NCBI GenBank assembly: GCA_022600955.1
Contig: JAHZJK010000001.1
Location: 124,001 to 188,000, forward strand
Direction: 5' to 3'
From: Gammaproteobacteria bacterium
GTDB taxonomy: Bacteria; Pseudomonadota; Gammaproteobacteria; Steroidobacterales; Woeseiaceae
Length of the DNA: 64,000 nucleotides
Shown here one piece after another: positions 17,114 through 25,034 of the stretch. The position numbers and the translations under genes were made by a program. The stretch's first letter is position 1; each line of letters opens with the position of its first letter. The notes under the pieces were generated by a model. That model was not told where the DNA came from, did not search any database, and worked only from the letters and a program-made list of their open reading frames with translations.

Positions 17114-17761
17114 ATGGAATACATGCAATTGGTTAGTGTGAATCTCGGAAGCAGAGAAGAGATATCGCATGCAAATAAATCGGTGTTAAGTGGAATTCGC
17201 AAGCGACCGATTGCCGAACCCTGTTTTGTAGGACGGTCACGTATCGAGGACGATGTCATCGAGGACCTCGAACACCATGGAGGCACGGATCAGGCCGTAT
17301 ATGCGTATAGCGTTGAAGACTACGAATGGTGGTCGCAACAACTGGACCGCGAGCTCAGCCCGGGTTTGTTCGGCGAGAACTTCACAATCAGCGGCATGCC
17401 CACAGACATGAACGTAGGTGACCGATTGTTGATTGGCGAGGTAGTACTTGAGGCAACTGCGCCGCGTATTCCATGTGCGACCCTGGCCACTCGACTACAG
17501 GACTCAGGTTTCGGTACCAAGTTTCGTCAGGCGGAACGTCCGGGCGTCTATTTCAGAGTGCTGAATGAAGGGCAGGTATGCGCTGGCGATGTTGTGACGT
17601 TTGTCCAGAATGATACCGTCGACGTCACGATTCTCGATCTCTTTCGTTACAAGTATGCCAATTCGCACGACGAGGCAGATTTGCGGCGCTTTCTAGAGGC
17701 ACCGATCGCAGAACGTTTTCGCGTCGCTATTGAGAACAAGCTGGCTCTACTCCCGAGCTAG
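17114..17761 (+). CDS. MOSC domain protein (YiiM-like)
   Basis: 215 residues, eight bases after hipA. The MOSC core shows HHGGTDQAVYAY, LFGENFTISG, GDRLLIGEVVLEATAPRIPC with the conserved cysteine, and PGVYFRVLNEG. YiiM-like MOSC proteins handle molybdenum-cofactor-dependent reductions of N-hydroxylated compounds. A second start (ATG at 17123) is possible. It ends inside the convergent TPR gene (15-bp overlap). Its link to hipBA is probably only positional. Confidence 0.9.
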   Translation: MEYMQLVSVNLGSREEISHANKSVLSGIRKRPIAEPCFVGRSRIEDDVIEDLEHHGGTDQAVYAYSVEDYEWWSQQLDRELSPGLFGENFTISGMPTDMNVGDRLLIGEVVLEATAPRIPCATLATRLQDSGFGTKFRQAERPGVYFRVLNEGQVCAGDVVTFVQNDTVDVTILDLFRYKYANSHDEADLRRFLEAPIAERFRVAIENKLALLPS

Positions 17762-19993
17762 TGTTGCTGCTACGCCAGCTTCAGTTTTTGCCATAAGTGT
17801 GCTCCAGTCTTCGTTCGATCGCGCGTCGCGTACGTTCTGACTCATTTCAACCAGGCGCATTTCCATGCGCTCCTGCAGAGCGTTGAATCGGGGGTCTGAT
17901 CGCAACGCTTCGATAATCGGGTCCAGCGCGAAGGGCCAGCCGTCAAATGGCTGAGCGCCGACGTAGCCCTGGTCTACGGCCTCTTCAAGTGCCTCGATTG
18001 CCGCGTTCTCCCGGCCCCGCAGGACGAGAATTTGAACATCTCGAATGCCATGTCCACCCATCCCCATTCGTGGCACTCGTTTCACGACGATTTCTGCTTT
18101 AGTGAGTAACGCATTGGCATGCGAGTTGCGGTTGCGGCGTTGCTCTACGAAGGCCAACAGTACGGCCGCGTGTAAATTATCGTGAGTGACATTTATCTCG
18201 GTATCTATGTTCATTGCCGGGTTGCTGTCAACCAGGTATTTGAATGCCCGGTCCCAGTCACCGAGCAATACTGATGAGTTGATGAGGATCGGGTAGACGA
18301 ACTGGCGTGGATAGCGACTATCGGACGCAAACGGTCGAATCTTCGTTCGGGCGGCTTCGTAGTCGCCTTGAGTATAGAGTGCGAAACTCTCACCTATAGG
18401 CAGAAGTGGGTGATCGGTTGGAAATGACTCATAGAAAGCATTCATTGCTGCCTCGTCGCCCAGATCCTGGTACGCGGCCAGCAATGCGCCACCGTACAAA
18501 GGATCGGCGCTGAGCCGATTGGCCTGACGCCCCCATGCAATAGCTTCGTCAAGGCGGCCCAGCCGTTGCAGATGAGTGCTGATGAATCGGTAGGGTGTCT
18601 CCCAGGAGTCGAAGATTCGAATCGCTTCAAGCAGGATTCTTGTCGCTTCTTCATTCTGGCCTTGCATGGCGAGGAAGCTGGGGAGATTGACGTACGGGAT
18701 TCGGCTGAGAGGGTCGATTGTCAGTGCGGTCGTAAGGTGGTCAATCGCTTCGTCCAATGCGCCTTCCCGTGATCGCAGGGACGCGTACCAGACGTAGGCG
18801 TTGGCAAGATTGGGGTTGATGTCGAGCGCCGTGTCGAAAGCATTTGCGGCAAGCACGTTTCCGTTGCCGATCTGGGTTTGTTCCCACCGGCTAAACTCGA
18901 GTAACCCGAGCGCAGCGTAGGCTTCTGCAAGACCCGGGTCTATTGTCAGCGCCGACGAAATGGCGGCCTGAGCTCTTTCGAATGCTTCAACCTGGTTTAT
19001 CGTCGTATGATTAGAGTGCAGAACCAGGAGTGTCTCGGCGAGCTTGGCGTGTGCCTGTGCATAGTTCTGATCGAGTGCAATTGCAGTCTCGAAATGCTCA
19101 ACAGCTGCAGTTAGCGACGCAAATGAGCGCTCACCAAGATTTCTTGTGCCTTTGACGAACTCGACATATGCCTCCGGGTTGTCCGTCGGTTTCCTGGAGA
19201 GCCGGGATCGGTCTTCTGGCGACAGGTCGGCGCGCATTGAAGAGATGATGTGGTTGGAAATTTCCGTCTGTAGTTCGAAGATGCCTTGCAGGCTATAGTC
19301 TCTGTCAAATGAATCCGCCCAGAGATGCTCGTCGGTAGCTGCGTCGATTAGCTGGACGGTGATACGAACCTGGTCGCCGGCGCGTTGCACCGCGCCTTCC
19401 AGAATGACCGAGACGCCAAGCTCCTCACCAATCTGGCGCATGTTCTTGCTGCTTCCGCGATACTCATTCACCGACGTTCGTGAAATAACTCGTAGCGACT
19501 CGATTTCCGCAAGGCGGGTCAGAATATCGTCGTGAATTCCGTCGGCAAAATACTGGTCCTCCTCGTTCGGACTGCGGCTGTCGAACGGCAGGACTGCGAT
19601 CGACTCGAGACTGGGTTTCGGCGTGACCGTGAGCTCGATAGAGCTTCCCCGCATGCCGGTGATATTGAAAGTAATGGAGATGCCCAGCGCGACCACGAGC
19701 AACGCGATTATGGCCGTGTTCTTGCGCCCGGAACTATCCGGCACGTATGACGAGCGATCAATATCCCGCTCTCGTTTGACGCCATCCGGTGTGACTTCGA
19801 AAACCCAGGCCGCGACAATTGAGAGCAGGAAACCCGCGATCACAATGATGACGTAGATTCTGAAAAAACTGTCAGGAGCGCCGAATGTTGGCAGCAATAC
19901 GGAGCCGGCTTCGATGAGAATCCATGAGACCAGTGCATAAGCCGCTGCAACACGCAGAACATTGCGGCGTTTGAGTTCAGTTAAGAATGACAT
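17747..19993 (-). CDS. Membrane protein with TolB/FlgO-like domain and TPR repeats
   Basis: 748 residues. Three hydrophobic segments lie at about 12-35, 43-65 and 93-112. Then comes a SIAVLPF...ADGIHDDILTRLA module (about 130-260), which resembles the N-terminal domain of TolB/FlgO seen in many adenylate-cyclase-like regulators. From ~270 to 690 there are TPR repeats. The opening MSFLTELKRRNVLRVAAAYA is typical of a family expanded in marine gammaproteobacteria. It lacks a DNA-binding or cyclase domain. Role presumably signalling or scaffold; unproven. Confidence 0.85.
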   Translation of the reverse strand: MSFLTELKRRNVLRVAAAYALVSWILIEAGSVLLPTFGAPDSFFRIYVIIVIAGFLLSIVAAWVFEVTPDGVKRERDIDRSSYVPDSSGRKNTAIIALLVVALGISITFNITGMRGSSIELTVTPKPSLESIAVLPFDSRSPNEEDQYFADGIHDDILTRLAEIESLRVISRTSVNEYRGSSKNMRQIGEELGVSVILEGAVQRAGDQVRITVQLIDAATDEHLWADSFDRDYSLQGIFELQTEISNHIISSMRADLSPEDRSRLSRKPTDNPEAYVEFVKGTRNLGERSFASLTAAVEHFETAIALDQNYAQAHAKLAETLLVLHSNHTTINQVEAFERAQAAISSALTIDPGLAEAYAALGLLEFSRWEQTQIGNGNVLAANAFDTALDINPNLANAYVWYASLRSREGALDEAIDHLTTALTIDPLSRIPYVNLPSFLAMQGQNEEATRILLEAIRIFDSWETPYRFISTHLQRLGRLDEAIAWGRQANRLSADPLYGGALLAAYQDLGDEAAMNAFYESFPTDHPLLPIGESFALYTQGDYEAARTKIRPFASDSRYPRQFVYPILINSSVLLGDWDRAFKYLVDSNPAMNIDTEINVTHDNLHAAVLLAFVEQRRNRNSHANALLTKAEIVVKRVPRMGMGGHGIRDVQILVLRGRENAAIEALEEAVDQGYVGAQPFDGWPFALDPIIEALRSDPRFNALQERMEMRLVEMSQNVRDARSNEDWSTLMAKTEAGVAATLARE

Positions 19994-20040
19994 AGCTCGA
20001 TTATGGCGTTATTCGGCAACTTTCGCAGCTTTAGGTTTCT

Positions 20041-20077
20041 GAAAAGTAAAAAAATGGCCCCGCCAGAAGGCGGGGCC
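20041..20077 (-). terminator. Strong intrinsic terminator of the DUF4397 gene
   Basis: GGCCCCGCC (20056-20064) pairs perfectly with GGCGGGGCC (20069-20077) across the loop AGAA. On the minus strand the stem is followed by ATTTTTTTACTTTTC. It starts about 55 bp after the DUF4397 stop and insulates it from the TPR gene. Confidence 0.92.
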
Positions 20078-20132
20078 GGATGCTGAGACTGACCAGTGTT
20101 GCTTTCGCAACCGCTATTGGGGAGAACGTCGG

Positions 20133-21500
20133 TCAGTCATCCAACAAATCGGACGTAATTATCACGTTGAGTGGGGCGCCGCCGCCTGCTGCATCGCGTG
20201 CAACGACAGTCTGAACACTACCGTCGGCGAACGTGAGCGTGGCAGGACCAATGGCGGCAGTCTTTGTCCCTGCCGGTGTGACTGTCACGTCATAATCGCC
20301 GCCACTGAGGTCTAAATATCCGGTGCTCGCGGCGAATGAAATGTCGCTCAACGTTGCATTAACAGTGTTGATGTCTGTACCGGGTGCAGTTACGTAGATA
20401 TCGACGTCCTGTGCGGTCGGTGACGAGTGCACAATTCGAACCTTGGAATACGCAGCAACCGGGCGAGGGTCATCGTTCAGAACCAGCGCGGTAATCGACG
20501 CCAGGTTGTCGATCGCGAGAACATCGTAGGCCTGCGTTGCTTCGAGAGACAAGTCTGCATCGATAACAATCGCGCCTGCGTTGCCAGCAGCGGTAACTTT
20601 GACGTTGTAGTCAGCTGCCGGAACCTGTACGTATCCGGCGAAATCGGGGAACCCCAAACCTGGTACCAGAGGGGCAGCGAAGTTGTCATTCACGACAACA
20701 TCCACCGTCGGAGCGTCAGGGGACGTATGGAATACGCGCAGCGCAGCACCTGCTGCTTTGTCGGCAATCTCACCAGCGCCCATGCCGTCAAGCACCATTA
20801 GCGAAATAGGGGCTACGCCTGTAGTCGTGTTTTCGACTGCCGTAATGACGAGATCGTTTCCGTCACCAAGCGCAACAGACCCAGACTGATAGACAATCGT
20901 TGCCTGGTCGCCAGCGAGCGTCACCTGGACCTCATAGTCTCCGGCAGCGACCTCGACCGGGCCGGTTGATTCTGTGAACGCCAGCGTTGCAGTTGGTGCT
21001 ATGCCGGTCAGCGCCGCACCAGGTGTCGTCAGGTAAATGTCGACAGCAGGCGCAGAGGCAGAGCCATGCAATACATTCAATCGTGCAGAACCTGCACTTA
21101 CCGCGGTCCGGGGTTGAGCCAGAATCACGGGTTCAATCGAGGCGAGATCGTTGACCGCAACGATTGTGTAGATCGTATCGGCGTCAAGTGTCAGATCAAC
21201 CGGCCCGATAGCAGATATCATGCTGCCGTCGGCGAGAATTCCGGCGACTTCGACGTTCTGCGTACCGGCATCCACGACAAGGCGTCCGGATCCGTTTTTG
21301 AAGTCTACGTCTTCAAGCACAGCTGTGCCGTTCACCACTATATCGACGAGCGGAGCATCAGGGGATGCGTGTAACACCTGCAAATCAACAGTAGCTGCTG
21401 GCGGAGGTGGCGCGATAGTAACGAAAGGTGAATCAGACGACGAGCAGGCTCCTAGCAATACTGCTATCGCGATAAGCGTTGAAATTTTGAGCGACTTCAT
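20133..21500 (-). CDS. DUF4397 repeat lipoprotein
   Basis: 455 residues from the ATG at 21500, which has AAAGGA seven bases upstream and begins a lipoprotein signal (MKSLKISTLIAIAVLLGAC). The frame runs further upstream without a signal sequence. Four DUF4397 repeats follow, starting LQVLHASPDAPLVDIVVNG, LNVLHGSASAPAVDIYLT, LRVFHTSPDAPTVDVVVN and VRIVHSSPTAQDVDIYVT. The fold is an extracytoplasmic beta sandwich of unknown role, probably surface or periplasmic adhesion-like. It is divergent from the two-component pair with 170 bp between. Confidence 0.92.
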   Translation of the reverse strand: MKSLKISTLIAIAVLLGACSSSDSPFVTIAPPPPAATVDLQVLHASPDAPLVDIVVNGTAVLEDVDFKNGSGRLVVDAGTQNVEVAGILADGSMISAIGPVDLTLDADTIYTIVAVNDLASIEPVILAQPRTAVSAGSARLNVLHGSASAPAVDIYLTTPGAALTGIAPTATLAFTESTGPVEVAAGDYEVQVTLAGDQATIVYQSGSVALGDGNDLVITAVENTTTGVAPISLMVLDGMGAGEIADKAAGAALRVFHTSPDAPTVDVVVNDNFAAPLVPGLGFPDFAGYVQVPAADYNVKVTAAGNAGAIVIDADLSLEATQAYDVLAIDNLASITALVLNDDPRPVAAYSKVRIVHSSPTAQDVDIYVTAPGTDINTVNATLSDISFAASTGYLDLSGGDYDVTVTPAGTKTAAIGPATLTFADGSVQTVVARDAAGGGAPLNVIITSDLLDD

Positions 21501-21670
21501 TTCGGGTCCTTTGTGCTGTGTCACGAGCAAGTTTGAGTGGTGGCGAACAGGGACGTACTTTGCCGTCGCGCCATGGACCATTGGTGTCAGGCAGGTTTCA
21601 GATTGTTTCCAAGTGTTTCCGATGCGCTTGCGGGCAGGTTTGACGAGCAAAACATCGTTATGATGGGCGT

Positions 21671-22366
21671 ATGAGAAAAGTGTTACTGATTGATGATGAC
21701 CGCAAACACTCGGAATTGTTGCAAGCGTACTTTGAGCGCTTTGGCATCAACCTGGTCTGCGCGTCTGACGCCGAGGAGGGATTCCGCAAACTGAATCGCG
21801 AAGATCCTGACTTGTTGTTGCTGGACGTCATGTTGCCTGGCAAGGATGGCTTCGAGATTTGTCGCGAAGTACGTAAGAGCAGCAATCTGCCGATCATCAT
21901 GCTGACCGCGCGCGGCGATGTTATCGACCGCGTATCGGGCCTCGAGCTTGGTGCAGACGACTATATCGGCAAGCCATTCGAACCACGTGAGTTGGTCGCG
22001 AGGGTACAGGCTTTGTTGCGTCGCTCGGATTCTTCGTCTGGCAGTAGTGGCAAACTCGAGTTTGATGGTCTGTCGATAGACGCAGATTCGCGAACCGTGC
22101 ATGTTGATGGTGAGCTTGTCGAGCTAACGTCGATGGAATTCGAACTGTTGCTCATTCTTGCGCGTCGCCATGGAAAAAAACTGTCGCGAGACGATATCCT
22201 CAGTGAACTGCGTGGTATAGATGCCGCGATACTGACTCGGTCTGTCGATATCATGATCTCTCGTCTTCGCAGTAAACTCGGCGACTCGGTCAAGCCGCCA
22301 AAGTATATTCAGACAATCTGGGGCCGTGGCTATTCGTTCGTCGGCTCGCCAGCAACGGATGCTTAG
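21671..22366 (+). CDS. OmpR-family response regulator
   Basis: 231 residues. The receiver domain (1-~120) has acidic pocket DDD near 9-11, phospho-acceptor D in LLLLDVMLPG, and LTARGD plus KPFEPREL with the conserved lysine. The C-terminal winged helix (about 130-228) ends in TIWGRGYSF. It most resembles CpxR/RstA regulators. It is followed by, and overlaps by eight bases, its sensor kinase gene. Confidence 0.94.
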   Translation: MRKVLLIDDDRKHSELLQAYFERFGINLVCASDAEEGFRKLNREDPDLLLLDVMLPGKDGFEICREVRKSSNLPIIMLTARGDVIDRVSGLELGADDYIGKPFEPRELVARVQALLRRSDSSSGSSGKLEFDGLSIDADSRTVHVDGELVELTSMEFELLLILARRHGKKLSRDDILSELRGIDAAILTRSVDIMISRLRSKLGDSVKPPKYIQTIWGRGYSFVGSPATDA

Positions 22367-23702
22367 AAAGTTCTCACGCTCTCTGTCGTTTCGATTGCTT
22401 GCGATTTTCGTCGTGCTTGCGGCGATGTTTGTCTTTGGTGCTTTTACGGCGCTAAAGCTGCTTTACAATAGTGACGAGATTCGTGGTCTGATATCAGGGC
22501 ACCTGTCTCTACATGTGCACTACGTCAAAGAAGACATCGGTTCACCGCCACGTATAGAACGCGCGATCGCGATCACCGAAAGTGTGCCCGTAGATATTCG
22601 CATTCTTGGCCCGGATCTGGACTGGGCATCCGACAGCAACTTCCCACTGCTTAAGGAGCTGGAATTTGGGCCGAGTCCGAAGTTCAGTGATGACCCGGAT
22701 GCTTGGGTTGACGAACTTCAGGACCTTGAGTTCGCCGTGCTTGGTCGCCACCGCTTTCTGAAAATTCAGCAGGACGACTACCAGATTGTCGTGTCTACTC
22801 CCCGTATCGCCGATGTTTCGTCCGGGCCGGATATTATTACGATTATCGTCGGGTTAGGGCTTCTCTACCTGGCTATTGGCTATCTCGCAGTGCGTTGGCT
22901 GTTCAAGCCGATAAGCGCTATCCGTGGTGGCGCGGCGCATATTGGTCGGGGCAACCTGGAGCATCGGATTCGCAATATTCGCAAGGATCAGCTTGGGGAT
23001 CTTGCGAACGACATAAACAAACTCGCCGGTGACGTCGAACACATGCTTGACGCCAAGCGTGCGCTTTTGCTTGGAATCAGCCATGAGTTACGAACGCCGA
23101 TGTCGCGGATGCGACTGGCACTGGAGTTTCTCGAAAACCCTGATGATCGAGAAAACCTCCGCAGCGAAATTGTTGAAATGGAGAAGATCGTTGTCAGCCT
23201 TCTGGAGGCGGAACGGCTTGCGACACGACACGAGTCTCTGAGCACGACCCTGGTCGATGCGGGCGCGTTACTGGACGACCTGATCGACGACTTTTTTAGT
23301 CGTGACAGGGCACGCTTGCACGTGACTAATAAGGCAGGGCAGGTTGAAGCCCGCATAGATGAAGCCCGAATTTCCCTGATGCTGAAGAATCTGATCAGCA
23401 ATGCGCTGCGCTACAGTACTGACGAGGACGGAAGGGTTGAGGTCTGCATGGATGCGTCAGACACTGATCTCGTCTGGACCATCAAAGACTACGGACCGGG
23501 CATGTCGTCAGACCAGGCGCGACATATTGGCGAGCCCTTCTATCGGGGTGACCCGTCCCGGACGCGCGGTACGGGAGGTACAGGGCTTGGTTTGTATCTC
23601 GCGCAACTGGTCGCTGAAGCACACCAGGGTACTCTGACATTGCAGAATCCGGACCAGCCAGGGGCGTGTTTTGAGTGCCGGATCCCGTTAGATTTAACAT
23701 AA
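22359..23702 (+). CDS. Sensor histidine kinase (CpxA-like)
   Basis: 447 residues from the ATG at 22359 (ATGCTTAG overlap with the regulator's stop). Two membrane segments (about 8-32 and 156-178) enclose a periplasmic sensor loop of ~120 residues. HAMP follows, then the H-box LLGISHELRTPMSRMR, N-box NLISNALRYS, DYGPGM and the G-box GTGGTGLGLYLA. It should autophosphorylate and activate the upstream regulator. The loop has no recognised ligand motif. Confidence 0.93.
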   Translation: MLRKFSRSLSFRLLAIFVVLAAMFVFGAFTALKLLYNSDEIRGLISGHLSLHVHYVKEDIGSPPRIERAIAITESVPVDIRILGPDLDWASDSNFPLLKELEFGPSPKFSDDPDAWVDELQDLEFAVLGRHRFLKIQQDDYQIVVSTPRIADVSSGPDIITIIVGLGLLYLAIGYLAVRWLFKPISAIRGGAAHIGRGNLEHRIRNIRKDQLGDLANDINKLAGDVEHMLDAKRALLLGISHELRTPMSRMRLALEFLENPDDRENLRSEIVEMEKIVVSLLEAERLATRHESLSTTLVDAGALLDDLIDDFFSRDRARLHVTNKAGQVEARIDEARISLMLKNLISNALRYSTDEDGRVEVCMDASDTDLVWTIKDYGPGMSSDQARHIGEPFYRGDPSRTRGTGGTGLGLYLAQLVAEAHQGTLTLQNPDQPGACFECRIPLDLT

Positions 23703-23767
23703 GATCAACCTGGTAACCTAAAAAGTACTTCAAAAACAGATAGTTAGCGAACCCTCGTCCGGGTTTC

Positions 23768-23805
23768 TTGACCTTTTTGAGATTTGATATCAAAATGATA
23801 TCAAA
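23768..23805 (+). promoter_or_regulatory. Promoter with overlapping 23-bp palindrome, SPFH operon
   Basis: TTTGATATCA-AAA-TGATATCAAA (23783-23805) is a perfect 10-bp inverted repeat. A plausible sigma-70 promoter, TTGACC (23768-23773), 17 bp, CAAAAT (23791-23796), lies across it, so a bound protein would block polymerase. The RHH protein two genes downstream is the obvious candidate autorepressor. The palindrome ends 26 bp before the SPFH start. Confidence 0.7.
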
Positions 23806-23831
23806 CTGAGAGAAGAGAAAAGGAGAACGTG

Positions 23832-24701
23832 ATGATTCGAGAGCAACTTAGAAAGGTCCCATCCGGTTACCTGATGATTGTGGTTTTGACTATCGTGCAG
23901 ATCGGACTGGGGTATGCAGCATTTCTTGCCGCCGAAGCGGGTGCTGAAGGGCGCCTGATAACGTTCGTCATCCTCTCTATTGCGACGCTCATAATGTGGG
24001 GCGGTTTCATGATGGTGCATCCGAATGAAGCCAAAGTGTTGCAGCTGTTCGGCAAATACGTTGGCACGGTGCGAGACCCTGGCTTGCGCTGGGCGAATCC
24101 GTTCTATGCAAAGGTTTCCGTCTCCACCCGTATCCGAAATTTTGAGAGCAGCACTTTGAAAGTGAACGATGCGAACGGTAGCCCGGTCGAGATCGCAGCG
24201 GTCGTTGTGTGGAAGGTTTTCGACACAGCAGAAGCGTTGTTCGAGGTAGATGACTACGCAGGATTCGTGCAGATTCAGAGTGAGTCAGCCTTGCGTAATC
24301 TGGGAACGACTTATCCTTATGAACCGCACGACGGCGAGACAATTGCGTTGCGCAGTAACCCGGCCGAGATTGCCGAGGCGCTGGTGGATGAGATCCAGGA
24401 CAGGCTCGCGCAAGCGGGCGTCACAGTGATGGAAGCCAGAATTACGCACCTTGCGTATGCACCTGAGATTGCGAACGCAATGCTGCGCAGACAGCAGGCA
24501 TCGGCAATTATCGCTGCCCGTAAACAGATTGTTCGCGGCGCAGTCGGCATGGTGCATCTGGCACTGGATGAACTGGATGAAAACGACATCGTGCAACTTG
24601 ATGAGGAGCGCAAAGCGGCGATGGTCAGCAATTTGCTGGTCGTCCTCTGCAGTGATGAAAGTGCTCAACCGGTACTGAATACCGGGTCTCTGTACACCTA
24701 G
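23832..24701 (+). CDS. SPFH (stomatin/prohibitin-like) membrane protein
   Basis: 289 residues; AGGAG six bases before the ATG. Two N-terminal hydrophobic segments (about 14-35 and 40-62) are followed by the SPFH domain ([20 protein letters not shown] ... [12 protein letters not shown]) and a helical tail with ALDELDE. The type that pairs with a small Arc-like protein is widespread. SPFH proteins form ring-like membrane scaffolds and often associate with proteases. It is the first gene of a three-gene operon. Confidence 0.93.
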   Translation: MIREQLRKVPSGYLMIVVLTIVQIGLGYAAFLAAEAGAEGRLITFVILSIATLIMWGGFMMVHPNEAKVLQLFGKYVGTVRDPGLRWANPFYAKVSVSTRIRNFESSTLKVNDANGSPVEIAAVVVWKVFDTAEALFEVDDYAGFVQIQSESALRNLGTTYPYEPHDGETIALRSNPAEIAEALVDEIQDRLAQAGVTVMEARITHLAYAPEIANAMLRRQQASAIIAARKQIVRGAVGMVHLALDELDENDIVQLDEERKAAMVSNLLVVLCSDESAQPVLNTGSLYT

Positions 24702-24704
24702 ACC

Positions 24705-24890
24705 ATGGCGGTGCGTAAGTCATTCGCGTTGCGGATAGATGCCAAAACTCTGGCTGCGATGCAACGCTGGGCGAAAGACGATCTGCGCAGTCTAAATGCG
24801 CAGATCGAATTCGTTTTGCGTGATTCCCTGCGGCAGGCGGGCAGGCTGCGAGAGCCTGAAAACGATCAGGATGACGACTCAACAGAGTGA
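24705..24890 (+). CDS. Arc-type RHH repressor of the SPFH operon
   Basis: 61 residues, three bases after the SPFH stop. AVRKSFALRIDAKTLAAMQR gives the strand and helix A of an Arc fold; DLRSLNAQIEFVLRDSLRQAG gives helix B. The tail is acidic (ENDQDDDSTE). This protein commonly accompanies SPFH proteins. The perfect TGATATCA-containing palindrome in front of the operon is its likely target, which is inference. Confidence 0.88.
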   Translation: MAVRKSFALRIDAKTLAAMQRWAKDDLRSLNAQIEFVLRDSLRQAGRLREPENDQDDDSTE

Positions 24891-24902
24891 TACTATCGAC
24901 CG

Positions 24903-25034
24903 ATGCAATACTTCCTGCCCATTGCATCGGTCATCCTTGCGCTGTTCGCCGCAGGATGTGTTGCGTTTCTCGCCTGGGAGCTGACCAAAGAAGCTGAAAG
25001 CGAGCGTCCGTCGAACGACCAGGACGATCCCTAG
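24903..25034 (+). CDS. 43-aa single-span membrane peptide
   Basis: ATG at 24903, twelve bases after the RHH stop, opens 43 codons ending TAG at 25032-25034. Residues ~3-26 (FLPIASVILALFAAGCVAFLA) form one membrane helix, followed by a charged acidic tail (ESERPSNDQDD). It may be an accessory subunit of the SPFH complex. The stop overlaps the stop of the convergent DUF3300 gene by four bases. No strong ribosome site is seen, so coupling to the RHH gene is assumed. Confidence 0.55.
   Translation: MQYFLPIASVILALFAAGCVAFLAWELTKEAESERPSNDQDDP

Noticed and set aside
21638..21660. TTGACG...TATGAT promoter before the response regulator
   Set aside because: The spacer is only 13 bp, too short for sigma-70.
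23749..23780. AACCC/GGGTT hairpin followed by T-rich sequence after the histidine kinase gene
   Set aside because: The stem is only five pairs and the T-run is interrupted; too weak to call a terminator.
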